64,000 nt of DNA from Wuchereria bancrofti (Eukaryota; Nematoda; Chromadorea; Rhabditida; Onchocercidae): NCBI GenBank assembly GCA_005281725.1, contig SSBO01000008.1:1798001-1862000 (forward strand). The letters are read 5' to 3'. The notes beneath the pieces were generated by a model. It did no database searches. It saw nothing but the letters and a program-made list of their open reading frames with translations, and was not told the DNA's origin. Positions 1-12,512 of the stretch are shown here, piece by piece. Numbering within the stretch: the stretch's first letter is position 1; every line of letters begins with the position of its first letter. The position numbers and the translations under genes were made by a program.

Positions 1-66
1 TATGTAATAATTCATGTGATAATCTCATGCAATAATAACTCATGTAATAATGCCTATGTAATAATA
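1..66. repeat. Degenerate short tandem repeat in lrk-1 intron
   Basis: Five imperfect copies of a roughly 14-base unit resembling TGTAATAATnCTCA follow one another from the window edge, inside an lrk-1 intron. The array may extend further left. There is no coding potential. Confidence 0.6.
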
Positions 67-3000
67 TAAAACTCAAAGGAAGTGACAAAGAAATAATGAA
101 ACTTACTAAGAAGACCCAACTCTGGAGGCAACATTTCAATGCCACTGTTTCCACTCAAATTTAATACGGACAAAGACACCAAATTGGACAGTGCTGCAGG
201 AACGTTCGACACCAAGTTATTACTCACATCGAGAGTTGTGAGAGCAGGAAATAGTATCTGCCTTCTAGCCTGTAAGATTTTGAAAATGAGTGAAAATTAT
301 TTATTCTGACATGCGAAATCAGAAATATGTTTTGGCTATTCTATATTAACTAGTTAGCATATGTTATATTAACTAGTTAACAAACTGTACCGCAGAACAT
401 CTCTGTCGGCTTTCACGCTGCTTCTTTTTTGGGGATGAAATGATCTTCGAATTGGGAACAAGAAGAGGAATTTCCGTAAGACGATTGTTAGCTACCAAAA
501 ATGTGCGCAATGATTCTAGTCTCGTGTGTTGCTTATGAGAACAAGCATCGATGAATGTATCACATAATGTGTCGCCAACTGGAGTAACACTTAACGAACG
601 TTGACTACGAACTGCTGATTTTGAGCGAGATCCTAAAACATTGAATTTACGGCAAAGAAAATAGGTTTAGGAAAAACAAATTTGATGAAAATATACCAGT
701 AATCGAGAATACTCGAACCACCAAGCAACAGAAATCGAAAAGACAGGAAATTCAACCCCACATTTGTTCACAACAAAAATGCATCAATGATTTCGTCAAA
801 AAAGTGGCTTAAAGACCATGAAACTTACGTGAATTACGTGAAGGACTTGTATGTCTCATTGGTGAGATTTCGTTTGATGAAGTGTTAACTGCGTGACACA
901 CTAACTGCACAGCAGTTGGAAGCTCGAAAGCAGTAACAAGCTGATTGTTAGAAGCATCTAAGTGTCTTAATCGAGAAGGTAAACACTGAACTGGACCAAG
1001 AGATGCCAATTGGTTGTGCGATATATTAAGTCTCGTTAAATACGGACAACAACATGCAAAGCACGACGGCATCACTCTGATCTATAAGTAAATAAATAAG
1101 CTAAGAACCGATATTTGTACTTAATGTATGATCACAGTAAATTTCTCCTTCAAGTAATCGGAAATAAAAATGATTGCAGATTTAGGATGACGTAAAATGG
1201 AAATAGCTATAAAACGCATACATTATTATGCGATACATTGAAAACAGAAATCATAGACGAGAAAGACATAGGCCCATTTTCAGTATCTGATTCCTCCGAC
1301 TGAGCCAGTCGTATGCTCGTCTGCCATATGTTGTGCCTGAAGATGAACAAAAACCATCCAAACAATCGATGGATCAAACAAAATCACATGCAGTAACTTT
1401 TTTTTTTTATAGTAGAATGTAGAAAAAATTAATCCTCAAAAAACCTTTTTAGTTCATGAATAGTAATGTTGGAGTCATCATTGCGACCTCCAATACTCAA
1501 AGAGTCATCTGTTGATAAGTTGCTTTGATGAGTATACAAATCCGAATACAGTGATTCTGGCTGCTCGGTTTCAGAAAGACTACTCGAAGGTCGAAGCTGC
1601 AAAAAACCAATTGCCGGCAACACGGAAAGAGCATTGTTGGACACATTCAATTCTCGTAATCTCGATGCAAACCACAGAGTCTCCGGAAGAGAACACAGTT
1701 TGTTATGCGACACATCCAGGAAACTCAGCATTGATAGTTTGTTTGTGAACAACTGAAAATAAAAAGAGTATCATTCTTTTTCCTTTTGCTCCTTTTCGAG
1801 AGGAAACTGAATTTAAAAGTCTAACACTGCTACATTTTTAAGTGTAGTCTAAAACACTGCTGTATTTCTTCGGCAAAATATAAAGTTCTACAGATATAAA
1901 AAAAGGAATATAAAATAGTAAGCAAATTTAATCAATTATTCAAGAAAGAGTACTTCATCCGGTAGAACAGACAATTTGTTAAATTCCAGTAGCAAGCTTT
2001 CTAAGAGTGGCGCATGAAACCCATCGCTAGGAACCTCAATTTCTGTGATTTCATTATTCGCTGCGTTCAGACTCCTTAATGAAGGCAACTGCAGTAGTTG
2101 TCCACTTAATATCTTCATTTTATTCTTCGATAAATCGATTCGTGTAAGAGCTGCCAACGCCATTCTGCAAATTTCACAAAAATCAGAAGAGGAAGAGCAT
2201 ACTAATTACAGGAGCTTCGTGCAAAATAGAAATTTAATAAACTTCGACGAATCAATAATTGTATTTGACGATAAAGAACAATTCACCGTGATGTCCTCAG
2301 TCTCTGATTCACTTGCAGAGATGCAGCAATTAGCCAATCGTTCGAAACAGCCTCTAAGCTTGCGTTATGCCAGTTCAGCATGCAAGGCGTTGTGGGATAA
2401 ACGGCTGAAGATAGCTGGTTACGATTTAATGACACCTGTCCCAAATCTATATTCTTCTTATTGACACGGTATTCCGGATCCACGAATGCAAGACGTAATA
2501 GAAAGAGCCTCGCCAATGAATCCCGATTGTACTGAAATAAAACATAAAGAAAAGAAATTTTCAACAGAAAAGATAAAAATTATACTTTGAAGGCCGTAGC
2601 GAGCGCAACGTTCTCGTGGTCAACAGCTCCTCGCTGAAGTAGAAACTGAACTAAAGAGACGCAACCAATTCGGCATGCTTCGTTAAGAGCACCAGAACCA
2701 ATACATCGAGCACCATCTACACTACTGATATCTGCTTCTGTGAGTCCACAAGGTAGGTTTACGTCTGCTCCATGATCCACTAGCAATCTAAAAACTCTTA
2801 TTTCAGCAATAATCATTTCTTTCGTCATCCATATTACTCATATCTTATAAACTTATTGTTTTTGGAAACAATATAAGGTGGAATCAAAATGTCAGTACTA
2901 CTGATTACTCCTTGATGAATAGTACTAAGAACACTGAATCAGGAAATCTTATGTTACATTCAAATACAAAATACTTTGTGACTCTACGAGAAGGGATGAG

Positions 3001-6000
3001 TACCTTATAGCAACGGTCATAGAAATATAACAGTATATATTCCACTATTAACGTATTACTTCACAAGAAATTTTTTATTATATATATATATATATATATA
3101 TATTAATACATAAAACAGACTGTGGATAGTCTCTGGACACTAATTAATGAAAATATATGTATGGTAAGTGTGAAAAATACTGTAAAAAATATGGTAAGCT
3201 TAGGTCTAAATGAACATGGTGATCTTACTCTAAGCAATGACAGACAAGCACTCAATGAGAGCTGAAAATTTTTTTATGCTCAGGGATATTGGAATTAAAT
3301 TGGACATCAAAGTCAGAATTTATTCTATAAAATATAACAAATGGAATATATACTTCACTAAAGCTATGTCACCGTTTGCTGCAGCCACCATAAGTGGAGT
3401 CTTCCCACCACTGCAGTACACATCAATTTCAAATGGACACTTCTGATCAATGTCCATCGATGGAAATTCTACCTAAAAGAAAAAGTTAACAAACCAAGTC
3501 TAGGAACGTTTAAAAAATATCAATTTCATTACACAATTTCTTCGGCAAGAAGTTTGCTGATATCACATCAAACACTAACCTCAAGCAAATACTTGACAAT
3601 ATCATAATACGAATTAGCGACAGCAAGATATAGAGCAGTACGACATTGTGCATCCAGTCCGTTAACGTCTAATACGAAACGATAACTGAAACGTCCAGAA
3701 ATATCTTCAATTTTTGTGAGAACATCTTCCTCGTATCGAAATTCTAGCAACCTGAATAAGTGGGAAAGTTATCGAGAAAAAAAAGAAAAAAAAAAGTCAG
3801 AATGATGACACCACGAGAAACAATAAGTATGGAATTTGCAAATCATACTCTCCCAACCCTTCATAGTTTGTCACAACAAAATCCTACCTTATTAAATTTC
3901 ACAAGCAAAAACTGCCCTATTCTATCCTATTCCCTATCATAAATCATTATATTATGCACATTTTTGTGATAATTTTGCAATACAGAATAGTATGAAAAGA
4001 AACGTACAGCTTAACGATATCTAAACTGCCACACTGTGATGCATAATGCAATGCTGTACTACCGTCCGCATTCTTTGCAGTCACCAAATGTGCGAAAGCC
4101 TGAAACATATATATCAATAATAGAACATATGAACTATCTATAGCTATCTATAACAAGAAAATATAAAGATAAACCTTAAGAATCATTTCTACGATGATCG
4201 CTTTTTGGGATGATATGGCAGCGTGCAACACTGTGTCGTGAGTACTTGGCTGTATAAGTGTATGACCCCGAACGTTCAATAAAGCCTCAACAACTTCTTT
4301 TCTTCCATTTAAGCAAGCTCTAAACAATAATTAACATCGTTGAGAAAAACTTACACTAATTTAGAAAACTTATAAGCAAGAAAATTTTTTTATTTATAAG
4401 CAAAGAAAACTTATAATTCTCAAAAATCATTTTCTTACCTCTATAAAATATTAAATTCATTATTGATGACTGATCATCATTTGGGTATTCATACAAAAAA
4501 AAAAAAAAAATTTCTGATAAAATGATCCATCTTGAATAAAAGTGAATAAATCTTTCGATGCAATGTCATGCAATTAAGGTAGGGAGCGGTAATAATGCAA
4601 GAAGAAACATACAGGTATAGAACACATTTGCGATCCAACGTCGCACCGTTCAGGACAGCATCATAGTTGGCACTAGTAAGGTTCGGCAAAGTTTCAATAA
4701 CAGTTCTAATATCTCCTTCTTCCGCAGATTTGACGAGATCATCGTGTAGCTGACGAGTTTTATTGCGAACTGATTCTGAAAAAAAAATCATAGAAAATGG
4801 AAAACAAAACGACTTATGATGGGTTCTATGATTTTTAGTCGAACTTAGACTAATTTACTAAAATAACTAAACATTAAAATAAGTCTAATTTCTTAAGACC
4901 ATCATAAAAATTTCGCATGGATGGTATCCTCATAGTTACCAATCCGCAAGAAATATTCTCAGCAATTCTTACCAGAATTTATCTATTATAACAAAATTAA
5001 TGCTCAAAACAAAGCCTGGAAAAAAACGCCAACTAGCTTTTTCCGGAAGAAATCACCGTCCAAACATCATACATATCTCTTCTAGAGAGAAGATGATAAA
5101 CTAACTCCAGATTTTCTTCCTGTCATTCTTTATGATCTCTTCTATTTGTTTGATCCTAATTGCTGATATAATGTATCCTAGACAGGAATCAAGCGTCAAC
5201 ATCGTAATAATTTGTTCAAACAAACCGATGGCATCGATGAGAAGACAAGCAGTTTCGAATTGGTTCGCCATTTGCGCTAGTTCTAATGCGCAATGGTCTC
5301 TAAGATCAGTAGCCAAAAGCTCTGCTCCGGCTTCAATTAAATGACGCACCGCTTCTAAACGTCCCGCAACTGCGGCAACATGTAAAGGAGTAGCGCACAG
5401 TGCACTTGGACCAGCCATACTATTTACGTCCGCTATAAATAACTAATTGAAAAGAGAACAAATGCATTCACAATAAAACATCATTTGTCACAAAATGGAA
5501 TACATTCTTCTGAATGACTGAGAAGAAAATCGTACAGAAGCTATATATAAACGACTGCTTTAACAAATAAACAAAACTGTCTACCTCCAGCTTCTATCAG
5601 AAGGTCCAAGATAGATAAGTTGCCATTTTGAGCAGCAATATGTAAAGCACTTCTACCGTGCTTATCTCTATAATATACCTTCCCTGGATTGGCTTCCAAT
5701 AGCTCTCGAAGGAGTTCTTCATTCTCATACATCACAGCCTGAAAGACGACTTAAAACTCATCCAGCCAGATTTAAAAAAAACTTTTTCCCAAAACTTCAG
5801 TATGTGACAAACTGGCAACAGCCACATTAATTTCAATATGTGAAATTGTTGGTTCAGAATTCAGAACAATAAAAAAAAGGAGAAAAAAAAACTATGGAAC
5901 AAAGACAAGGAAAAGAATCTTTTACGGACATTTAGCCAAATGAATTAGTTTGGATAATTCTCTGAATTATAATTAAAGAAAAAAAATAATTCTAGTGAAC

Positions 6001-6130
6001 CAGGAACAACCTAATTTCAAAATAATGAAAATGGTATGTATGAAATAAGGAAACATAATAGAAAAGAAAAGAAAATTCTCACTTCGTAGACTAGCTGGCC
6101 AGTTTCATCTGAACTTGATTTTTCATCCAT
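1..6130 (-). CDS. lrk-1: LRK-1 / LRRK-type ankyrin-LRR protein kinase, 5' half only
   Basis: N-terminal 986 codons of a ROCO-family kinase orthologous to C. elegans LRK-1 and mammalian LRRK1/2; the GTPase (ROC), COR and kinase parts lie beyond base 1. Coding exons (5' to 3'): 6130-6083, 5738-5585, 5432-5106, 4775-4613, 4319-4175, 4099-4008, 3751-3580, 3472-3354, 2787-2586, 2531-2287, 2164-1954, 1752-1445, 1336-1222, 1081-829, 632-391, 269-107. All junctions are GT-AG and in phase. Residues about 17-480 are ankyrin repeats (e.g. GRSALHIAAQNGNLSILDLL, TPLHVAAVAGRLEAVRHLI, STALHYASQCGSLDIVKL). Residues about 560-986 are leucine-rich repeats (LTRIDLSKNKMKIL, LSFLDVSHNKLCSLPETL, LTRLNISHNQLASL, LTTLDVSNNLVSNVP). 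Ankyrin followed by LRR is the LRRK order. The start is the first ATG after a TTTATAG acceptor, giving a 16-residue acidic N terminus. In C. elegans LRK-1 acts at the Golgi in sorting synaptic-vesicle proteins. The identity rests on domain order and could only be confused with another ankyrin-LRR ROCO protein. Confidence 0.88.
3080..3103. repeat. (AT)n microsatellite
   Basis: About 12 perfect TA/AT dinucleotides in the lrk-1 intron between the exons at 3354-3472 and 2586-2787. Confidence 0.9.
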
Positions 6131-6141
6131 AAGTTCTATAA
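6131..6141 (-). other. Splice/trans-splice acceptor upstream of lrk-1 ATG
   Basis: On the minus strand an ATTTTTATAG acceptor ends five bases before the lrk-1 ATG. With no upstream coding exon recognisable, this is probably a spliced-leader addition site; it could instead be the 3' end of a 5'UTR intron. Confidence 0.5.
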
Positions 6142-7177
6142 AAATTTCAGAATAACATTCCTAAGTGCCCAATATGAGCGGAATAATTAGCAATGGAAGA
6201 GTCAGCCAAATACACAGCGACTACAATTATATCATCCAATACTGTGATCAGATATTTGCTATTTGTGGAAAAAGAGTCCATTTCATGTTGCAACCAATCT
6301 GGCCCCAGAACTATCGATTCTTCGACGCATTAATGTTACCACTTCTGCAACAAACCAACTATCGGCATTAGTAGGCCTAGTCGTCATTATAATTGCTCTC
6401 ATACAATTTGCCTTCATTATAATTTCTTTCAAGACCTGGGTTGATTCTCAAGATTTAAAGATATGTATAATTGTTAATATGAATAAGTCCATAACTTTTT
6501 TGAAATAATCCCCTCAAACATGCCTTCAAAATTGGTATTTCCTACAGTTTTCTGATTTAGCGTATGTTGGACATTTCCCGTTCAATTGAGAAACTTGTAA
6601 TCTACTATCAGAATCAGTATAATTACATGAGAAATTCCATGCATAAAATCGCATATGAAAATCGAACTTCCACATTTACTCAAATGCTTGAAAAATTTCG
6701 ATTTGAACTATCAGTACCATCTTGTAAAGCGCTTCTATAGCACGACCCTTAGCGTATTATAAAGATTGCCGCTTTCTCCCTACTGGATATCGTGAAAGAT
6801 CTGATTGAATTACTTTCTGCCAATCAAACAAAATATATTGATATGCGGAAATAATGATCAGCAACAAAAAAAAGATAGGCGTACAAGTTGATTTATTACG
6901 ATAGAATAGCATCTCAGTAAGGAAAATTAGTATCAATAGCAGACAATAACAACAATTACGCATTTCTGTACCCTCTTATTTGATTTATATGGTTCTCTCT
7001 GATACTTCGGAAATCTCAATAAATTTGTCGAAAAATGAAAAATAATACTACGTACAGCAGAAGAACTGTAGAACACAGGTATAGTAATAGTAAATATGTC
7101 TTTCAACTATTCAAGATTCGATTAGAATAATGCTAACTGACTAAATTACACATGTGTAAAATAGGAAAACGAGTTAT
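6142..7177. other. Intergenic region between nmd-3 and lrk-1
   Basis: About 1 kb of AT-rich DNA separates the nmd-3 stop from the lrk-1 start. Both genes are on the minus strand. I see no coding exon or structured RNA; the short ORFs here lack splice context and family motifs. The region should hold either the lrk-1 promoter or an inter-cistronic spacer. Confidence 0.6.
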
Positions 7178-7183
7178 TTTATT
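7178..7183 (-). terminator. Poly(A) signal overlapping the nmd-3 stop codon
   Basis: The minus strand reads AACTAATAAAA: the canonical AATAAA begins at the second base of the nmd-3 TAA stop. If used, the 3'UTR would be only about 15-25 nt. A later signal may be used instead. Confidence 0.45.
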
Positions 7184-10124
7184 AGTTCATTTCGACATCA
7201 GCATTGAGGTCAAGGTCATCCAACATTTCATGCAATGACGGACCCGGTGGCAAATCTGACGCGATGTCTTTAGAATAAACTAGCTGTTTAGCATTATCCC
7301 GATAAATGTTTATCTTCTGCCTCATCTGCTCATCTTCCTCCAAATCTTCCAGAAAGTTCTGCAATGCAACAGATCATTTAGCTAAAAACAATAAGTTTCT
7401 CTTTTCGCGAATAAAAACAATGATGCAAATACTTTGTAACAGATATAATTTCTTCTAATAGGAACGTTAGTAGCCATACCTCAAATTCGTTCTGCATAGA
7501 AGAGCTGTCATAAACATCACCGTCGTTTTGAATCAGTCGTTTCAGTTTCCAATTACGTCGTTCTTGTCGTATATACCGATCGTAAACTTTTCGAACTAGG
7601 ATGATATCAGCTATCCTATCAGTTCTCATATCATCTAGCAACGCACTGTTTACGTTGCTACTGCGTAAATCGTACCCTTCAATTAGAATAAAAAAAATTT
7701 TTTTTCTTTCCAAAATAATAAAAAAGAAAGAAAAACAAGCAAAACTGGATAAGAAAATCAAAGAAAGAAAGAAGAAGGGTTGAACTGTTTTACCTAATAC
7801 AAGGTCTCCTGGTTTTAGCAAATGTCCAAGATGAGACCGTGTGCAGACTTCCTGATTTTCTTGTCCAATCTGTAAGAAATAAATTTCAAGAACAACCGAT
7901 CTGGCGAATATTTTAAATTAGTAGGACTTTAAGTTATTACTGGAAGCACTTTAAATTATTAGCATCGTCAAGTTTACAATAAGTTTTATTTAGTTTTACA
8001 ATCAGATAATAATGTTAAGGCAAGTAGAAATGAATTCTCAGTGGAATGGGAGCTGTAACAGAATATATAAAAGTTTTCGCATACCTGATTACTAGGAACT
8101 ACCCAGATATCGGCTAAACGATGTTTCGTTGACAAATGGCTACATCCTGCAGTCAACTGAATAAAATCAATATCCTCTACGTCCACTACATAAAACTCGC
8201 TCAACCGTTTCGACTGACATAGAGTTTGAAAAGGATCACGCCAATATTGAGTCCTAAAAAATGACTATATTCCTGAAAATTCTGACTTGAAAATCATAAA
8301 ATTCAAGAAATTTCAACTCATTTTTTTATTACTATAAGAGTCACTGCACTGCAAAGAAATATATGTCAAGAAAACAAGAAAAAAACATTTACTAACGCAT
8401 TAATATCTGCTATTTGCAAAGTGCTCGGATCAATCACACTGATAACTGTATTCACTCTTAAGCATACAACGAGCTGATTCATGTTACCCAAAGCTTGAGC
8501 TGTCTTCTTCGGTAGACACACTAAATCACCGCGACATATGGGTACGACCTCTACACAGAAAGTGTGCTTATAGTCATAAATATTACTCTTAACATCATGT
8601 GTCACCAGTTCCTGAAATTCAGTCAATATAAAACTATCCCCTTTGCATATTTTATACACACTACTGATTTCTGACTGATAATACATTACATCATGACTAA
8701 TCAGGACAAATTGTTATAGCTCATATCGTAAACAGTAATAAAAATTGCCGACAGTCCATCGCGCAGACAAAGAACAAACATCCAGTTCCTTTTTTAGTTC
8801 ATCAAAAGTCTACACAGAACCATAAAAAAAAAATTTATGGCTCTCAAAGTGGAATTAAAATATCAAAACCTAAAAACTGGAATTGAGAAAACTGATTTAG
8901 AAAAAAAAAGCAAAATGTTCATACCTGAGCATATGAATATTTACAAGGCAAATGAGAGGTGATGAAATCAATGAATTTTCTGGCATCCTGCAGTTTTGCA
9001 TAAAAGAAGTCGACTCCTGTAGCTACAGGTTTGATAGCCGTTGTGTTGAGATGGGCACTATGCTTCAGGACTAGTTGTTCCAAATAAAATAACGTCTTTT
9101 TAAATTCACACTTCTGACGAACTTGAACACAGGCACGCCAGAAGTCTTTTGCCTCGACACGTCGACAGTCATCACACATCTAAACAAACAGGAAGGCGTC
9201 TAATGTTTGCCATTTTCAGTACATATTATATATAATTAAATCACTTCAGAGCATGATGCAATATGTTGATATAAACAGCTGCTTGCTATATAACTCAAAA
9301 TAGCTTCATATTTTAAAGAGTGTACTGTCTATGAAGTTGGTATGTGAGCAAGATTCGCCATAACATTCTTAACATAATTTCATATTTATGATAGCAACAT
9401 GGAAATTCTTGAAATTATGTAAAATAGGAATAAAAAGTAGAGATTATTACGTAATGGCATCCATTCATGGTGATGAAAGCAACTAACAATAAGATATACC
9501 TGATTCATAACAACAAATTCCACGATGAAAACTTGTTGGAGGACTGCGCCCGTCAATACTTCTTTCTGGATGGTCAGCTTGAGTTTCACTCTTTTTGAAT
9601 GTGGTTCTGTCCATACAAAGGAGGCATCGGTAAGACGAACCTAAATAATGCAAATGAATACTTCCACATATTTATATGTTAATAAATTCAGGTTCAATAA
9701 GATAGGTAAAACCTTAGTCATTGTTGGCTTTAGCTTTTTCAGCAATATGGAAAGCATTTCCTTTGACTCTCGCTCTGCATGTAACCATCCATTCGGTGGT
9801 ACCAACCATCGGTTGCAGAACTTACACATAAAAGCTCGATCTGAAAGAAGTGAAGGAATAAAACACAGAACCACAAGAATACCAAACAAATAAACAACAA
9901 TTAGTAATCTCTTCCAGTGTTAAGTTTGAGCAACCACTAGCTTCATTTGTATGACATTTAACTGTGCCATAAACTTTACATTGTTTCGGTATCCCTTCTG
10001 TAATATCAATACGAGATCGCACACATGCGATGCACATATTCATCGCATTTGGTACAATCGACGCACCACACTGACAACACAAAATTTTCCCCTTTCCTCC
10101 TTCTTCCATACATAGCGTTTCCAT
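7182..10124 (-). CDS. nmd-3: NMD3, 60S ribosomal subunit nuclear export adaptor
   Basis: Complete 500-residue NMD3 (human about 503). Exons: 10124-9980, 9840-9713, 9640-9500, 9179-8925, 8611-8397, 8253-8085, 7869-7794, 7676-7480, 7358-7182; total 1503 nt, in frame. The N-terminal zinc region shows the paired Cys motifs (CCQCGASIVPN, MCIACV, FMCKFCNRW, MCDDCRR). The conserved core follows: FVWTEPHSKR, LKLTIQKEVLTGAVLQQVF, EAKDFWRACVQVRQK, LVTHDVKSNIYDYKHTF and QALGNMNQLVVCLRV. The acidic C terminus carries a leucine-rich export-signal-like stretch (SLHEMLDDLDL). NMD3 binds late pre-60S particles and bridges them to CRM1/XPO1 for export, then is released in the cytoplasm. The ATG chosen lies nine bases after a TTTCAG acceptor, and the zinc motifs start directly after it. 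The gene lies between aph-1 and lrk-1 on the same strand. Confidence 0.96.
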
Positions 10125-10140
10125 TTTTCCGTGCTGAAAT
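10125..10140 (-). other. Probable trans-splice acceptor of nmd-3
   Basis: On the minus strand ACATTTCAG precedes CACGGAAAA and the nmd-3 ATG. A strong acceptor with no upstream coding exon fits spliced-leader addition. Confidence 0.55.
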
Positions 10141-12512
10141 GTATCATTCACATTTATGAATCAAACGTCGTTACTATCATACAATTTCATCAAATCACCG
10201 TAAACTTCAAATCTGATAATCTGATGTTCTTAACAATCAAATATATTTTGCTGATAATAACTCATTTTCTTTATAACTTGCAGTAACAATTTTGTCTCTG
10301 GCAATTTACTTCTCTCACAAGCTTTCCATTATTTTTGATTTCTTTTCATCCGAAATAAACAATCGCTACATTCAAGAAAGCCTTTTTTTCTGTTTCACTC
10401 TACGCATAATTTCTCTTCGAAATCTTATAAGTAAATTATGTTCAATAACCAAAAAGTAAGTGTGAACTATTCAATTCAAACAGTCGCTCAATGCAACTTA
10501 GTTCTAAAACTATAACATAGAAACGATATCTCTGAGATATCCTGAATCGTTTTCTTTTCATGACGCCCAATTACAGAAGTAACACAGCGATTTGAAAGGA
10601 ATTTTAGCAAACCTCATTCGAACCTCGGGTTCATCTCAGGTCTGCTAAAGTTAAAGAAATCGCGATAGATGACGATGTATCGCGCCGGTTTTCATCCAAA
10701 TGAAAATTGTGAGTTTCAGGTGTAATACTTTTGAAAACAACGATAGAATTCTCGTTGCATGGGAGCAATTAAAGATTATTAGTTCTATTTAGTATGCTTC
10801 ATTAGCTTTTGTTCTTATTTCTTGATGCAATGCAATGAAAGTATGAATTTAAATATAATTTGTTTTGCAGAATTGGATTTGTTTTGTAAAGCTTAAATGT
10901 GAATAGAAGACACTATGATAGATACGTTGAAGAAAGGAGAATTAGGCTAATTGGATGCATATTTTGCCATTATAGTGCAAGCAAATACGTGCGAATTGTG
11001 TTTTTTCTTTTTCCGTACAATTTGCGAAAAAAAAAAATTCAATTAATTTATTTATTGTTATATACAGGCTAGAAAGATGTTATTTCAAAAATCTTTTTTG
11101 TTGATTGCGGAGATACATTTCATTTCTTATTCATCAATCTCCACTTCCCTAAGGGAACTGTTTTATTGATTCATGTAAGTCAATATAAATTTTAATTCTC
11201 GGTAGGTATCTATTAGATATGACATATCTACAATGATACTACTCTCTTGTATTCCATAAAGTTCCTCTTTTTAATTTAACGTTGATAGTATCACTTATCT
11301 GGGAGATATGAGATGGTCGTGGAATATTTCGTACAAGTCATATATGTTGTTTCATAGCTATTCCTAAGAATCTAGTATAACATAATCATGGAATTGAGGA
11401 TCCGCTACATAATCATTATGTCCGTTTTAAATTGGAAATTTTATAGATTTTTCAGCTCTCTCTGTTAATAATACTAAGATAAAAGACGATATCTTATCAA
11501 AATATAGTCCAAAAGCTTTCAATGGTAGAAGATACTATAATACTGAATCAGACTTTTAGACATATAGTATCATGCGATATCCTTTTTAAGTCACTGCATC
11601 GTATAGTTATAACAGAGTTTAGATATTTATCTAATTCAGCAGTCAGAAGTTTTTAGTCGTAGTACATTTAACATTTTAACAGTATACGGATAGAACAATT
11701 TGTCAAGGATGAGTCATAATCATTACGAAACTTAATAAGTAACAAAACTGACGTATTCAGGTCCAATTATTTACTATGAATTCTGATTGCAGTTTTTACC
11801 CTGATACATGTTGAATCTTCAAAACTCCACTTGTGTTATCCAGTTGTTTTGTCGAGTAACGAGATATTATAATACAGAAATACGTCTAAACTCGTGTTTA
11901 TGTGCAAAAATTTCCACTACATAAGAAGTAGAGTTATCAACATTCATCCCATCTCTCTGAACATATCCGGTCAGCAGTACTTTTCGATTCGGTTTTAGTC
12001 CTACCTCTATACCCTATGAAATCCTAATTACAATTGAAGTCAGATTCCTAGTAAATTTTTTTCCTACCGGCAACAATAAAAAACAATCTAGTGATTAACT
12101 CTACCCTTGATGCACTAATAATTTTCTTATTACATGTACCATTATCAGAATACAAGGAGAACCAGTAACTCGATACTCCTCTGCATAGTGACTGTGACTG
12201 ATTATATGAGGAATTACGACTTTATTCGGAGTGCAAAATAAAGCATCAGAAGAGATCATACGTTGAATTCACAAATGCACAATAGTATAAAGACATAGGA
12301 ATGATGACAGTAGTGAAAAACGAATGCTTACTTCCCATTCACTATTACAATTTATATAGAATTTTAAATAGTGAGGATGAAGGATGGCGATACCTTGTAA
12401 CTGTTTGTCTCGAGAGAAAATGCTTAACTCATTGATAAGATAAGGGAGGGTTGCAATGCTGAAGTGGTTAGTAAATAAAACTAAATTCAAGGAAGGAAAT
12501 ATAGATTGCAGA
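10141..12512. other. Intergenic region between aph-1 and nmd-3
   Basis: About 2.4 kb of AT-rich sequence with no exon I can support. It contains an AATAAA on the minus strand at 12221-12226, about 290 nt past the aph-1 stop and a plausible aph-1 poly(A) signal. A tRNA B-box-like string near 10613-10635 lacks cloverleaf pairing. Confidence 0.55.
12221..12226 (-). terminator. Candidate aph-1 poly(A) signal
   Basis: AATAAA on the minus strand about 290 nt downstream of the aph-1 stop codon; it was chosen only by position and motif. Confidence 0.4.

Noticed and set aside
10608..10650. tRNA B-box-like string (minus strand GGTTCGAAT)
   Set aside because: The flanking five-base T-stem does not pair and no A-box or acceptor stem is found at the right distance.
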